Positions 13,451 to 14,196 of a stretch of DNA of 14,196 nucleotides are shown here, in pieces. The stretch spans positions 1 through 14,196 of the forward strand of contig JAVVXN010000039.1 in the NCBI GenBank assembly GCA_036651575.1, given 5' to 3'. Below the pieces are notes generated by a model. The model was given only the letters and a program-made list of their open reading frames with translations. It made no database searches and was not told the origin of the DNA. The stretch is from JAVWGW01 sp036651575 (lineage in GTDB: Bacteria > Actinomycetota > Coriobacteriia > Coriobacteriales > Eggerthellaceae). Numbering within the stretch: position 1 is the first letter of the stretch; each line of letters opens with the position of its first letter. The position numbers were made by a program, and so were the translations under genes.

Positions 13451-14101
13451 TTAGTGTTCTACCGCACCCACAACATCGGCGAAACAGGAACAAACGGCAT
13501 TGGGCGTTTCCGCCTGAAGCACCGCTTCAGGAAACATACCCCACAGCGCCGCAACCGTAAAGCACCCTGCCCCATTTCCCGCCTGCATATCAAAGGGGCT
13601 ATCGCCCACATAGATGCATTCTTCGGACGCATGTCCCAACAGTTGCGCACCATAGCGCACCGGTGCCGGATCGGGCTTATGAGCCTCGATATCGTCAGAA
13701 CCCACCAGGCAGTCGAAGTAACGCGCAAGATCAAACAGTTCTAAACCATGGAGGGCAGGTGCATGGCGCTTCGAGGTGACCACCCCCAAAGGATACCCCG
13801 CCTGTCCCAACATTTGCAGCGTTTCAACAACACCGGGAAACACCTTGACGCGCTGATCGTGAATCTTTTCATTGTGATTTCGATATACGCGACACAGCGC
13901 CTCGTGCTGCGCCGCATCGTCAGTGAAATCCCACATCTGCGTATTGAGCGGCTGTCCCACCTTCGCCATCAGCACAGCGTCGTCGATAACCCGCCCAAGC
14001 ACCTCTTGCGTCGTGATTTGAAAGCACTCCAGAAGAAGATCATGAGTATCAAGCACCGTTCCATCAAGATCGAACAGAATAGCTTTTGCGCGAGGTTGCA
14101 T
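13451..14101 (-). CDS. HAD-superfamily phosphatase, phosphoglycolate phosphatase/PpaX-like
   Basis: A 216-aa hydrolase of the haloacid dehalogenase superfamily, subfamily I, predicted to dephosphorylate a small metabolite in the cytoplasm. All four motifs are present: I, DLDGTVLDT with nucleophile Asp11 and acid/base Asp13; II, VVTSKR with Ser110; III, Lys142 in HKPDP; IV, VGDSPFDMQAG with Asp167 and Asp171. The helical C1-type cap lies between motifs I and II (about 18-85). Length and order match phosphoglycolate phosphatases and PpaX-type enzymes, but the substrate cannot be decided from sequence. ATG at 14101 is supported by AAGGA six bases upstream (14108-14112). An extended -10 lies about 27 nt before the start. 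Cysteines cluster near the C-terminus (NAVCSCFADVV) without an evident metal motif. Confidence 0.92.
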   Translation of the reverse strand: MQPRAKAILFDLDGTVLDTHDLLLECFQITTQEVLGRVIDDAVLMAKVGQPLNTQMWDFTDDAAQHEALCRVYRNHNEKIHDQRVKVFPGVVETLQMLGQAGYPLGVVTSKRHAPALHGLELFDLARYFDCLVGSDDIEAHKPDPAPVRYGAQLLGHASEECIYVGDSPFDMQAGNGAGCFTVAALWGMFPEAVLQAETPNAVCSCFADVVGAVEH

Positions 14102-14127
14102 ACTACATCCTTTGTCAGTAATCGAAT

Positions 14128-14136
14128 ATTATCCCA
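14128..14136 (-). promoter_or_regulatory. Candidate extended -10 promoter of the HAD gene
   Basis: On the minus strand TGGGATAAT combines a TGG extension with GATAAT (14128-14133). Transcription would start near 14120, giving a leader of about 20 nt that includes the AAGGA site. The -35 region is very GC-rich and shows no match. Confidence 0.45.
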
Positions 14137-14196
14137 TGCCGCGCCGCGCCGTGGCCGAGCGAAGCTCCGGACACGCGCCGCCCCAGGTTGAAAGGG
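14134..14196. other. GC-rich right edge, content unresolved
   Basis: This 63-nt stretch is clearly richer in G and C than its surroundings and contains a GAGC-GAA-GCTC hairpin (14157-14167). On the minus strand one frame is open from the edge to a TGA at 14115-14117 (26 codons ending HGIIFDY), which might be the tail of a gene outside the window. It could also be part of a structured RNA gene. Nothing here is enough to decide. Confidence 0.3.

Noticed and set aside
14134..14196. tRNA-like string GTGGCCGAGC near the right edge, reminiscent of Ser/Leu tRNAs
   Set aside because: No acceptor or anticodon stem can be formed around it and there is no T-arm consensus, so a tRNA is not supported.
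1..14196. CRISPR array, insertion sequence, phage or toxin-antitoxin module
   Set aside because: No regularly spaced repeats, transposase, integrase, terminal inverted repeats or small paired toxin-like genes were seen. The window is nearly filled by conserved chromosomal genes.

Overview
The window is about 14.2 kb of bacterial chromosome with mixed, fairly high GC, mostly ordinary chromosomal genes and no mobile element, CRISPR array or rRNA. Three things point to an anaerobic actinobacterium of the Coriobacteriia/Eggerthellaceae type: a giant fused CoA-dehydratase activase, a DUF711 (PFL-family) protein, and frequent GTG starts with strong GGAGG-like ribosome sites and extended -10 promoters. 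This placement is inferred from gene content; I cannot confirm genus or species.

Layout from left to right. The left edge holds the last 48 codons of a plus-strand gene of unknown function, followed by an OFA-like MFS transporter. A perfect 14-bp inverted repeat separates these from a minus-strand block. That block, in its own direction of transcription, runs: giant activase/dehydratase-like fusion (10744 to 6074), tex (6035 to 3882), a glutathione peroxidase (3761 to 3213), rsmI (3051 to 2194) and a YgjP-type zinc metallopeptidase (2182 to 1589). The activase and tex are 38 nt apart and may share a transcript. The peroxidase has its own candidate promoter, with a 27-bp dyad over the -35 region, and its own terminator. 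rsmI and the metallopeptidase are 11 nt apart and look co-transcribed.

Divergent from the activase, across a 295-nt AT-rich intergenic region, is the plus-strand DUF711 gene, which ends in a strong intrinsic terminator. Convergent to it is a small YccF membrane protein whose stop codon lies inside that terminator's T-tract. Next comes a plus-strand gene for a 154-aa protein I do not recognise; it appears to be transcribed leaderless from an extended -10. A minus-strand HAD phosphatase follows, and the window closes with a short GC-rich stretch of unknown nature.

Several starts were moved inward from the longest open frame because a clear ribosome site or family alignment supports the shorter form (MFS, rsmI, gpx, activase, DUF711, yccF, the 12902 gene). 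The metabolic centre of interest is the 1556-aa activase fusion, which keeps two complete ATPase/iron-sulfur modules but has no dehydratase subunit genes beside it.
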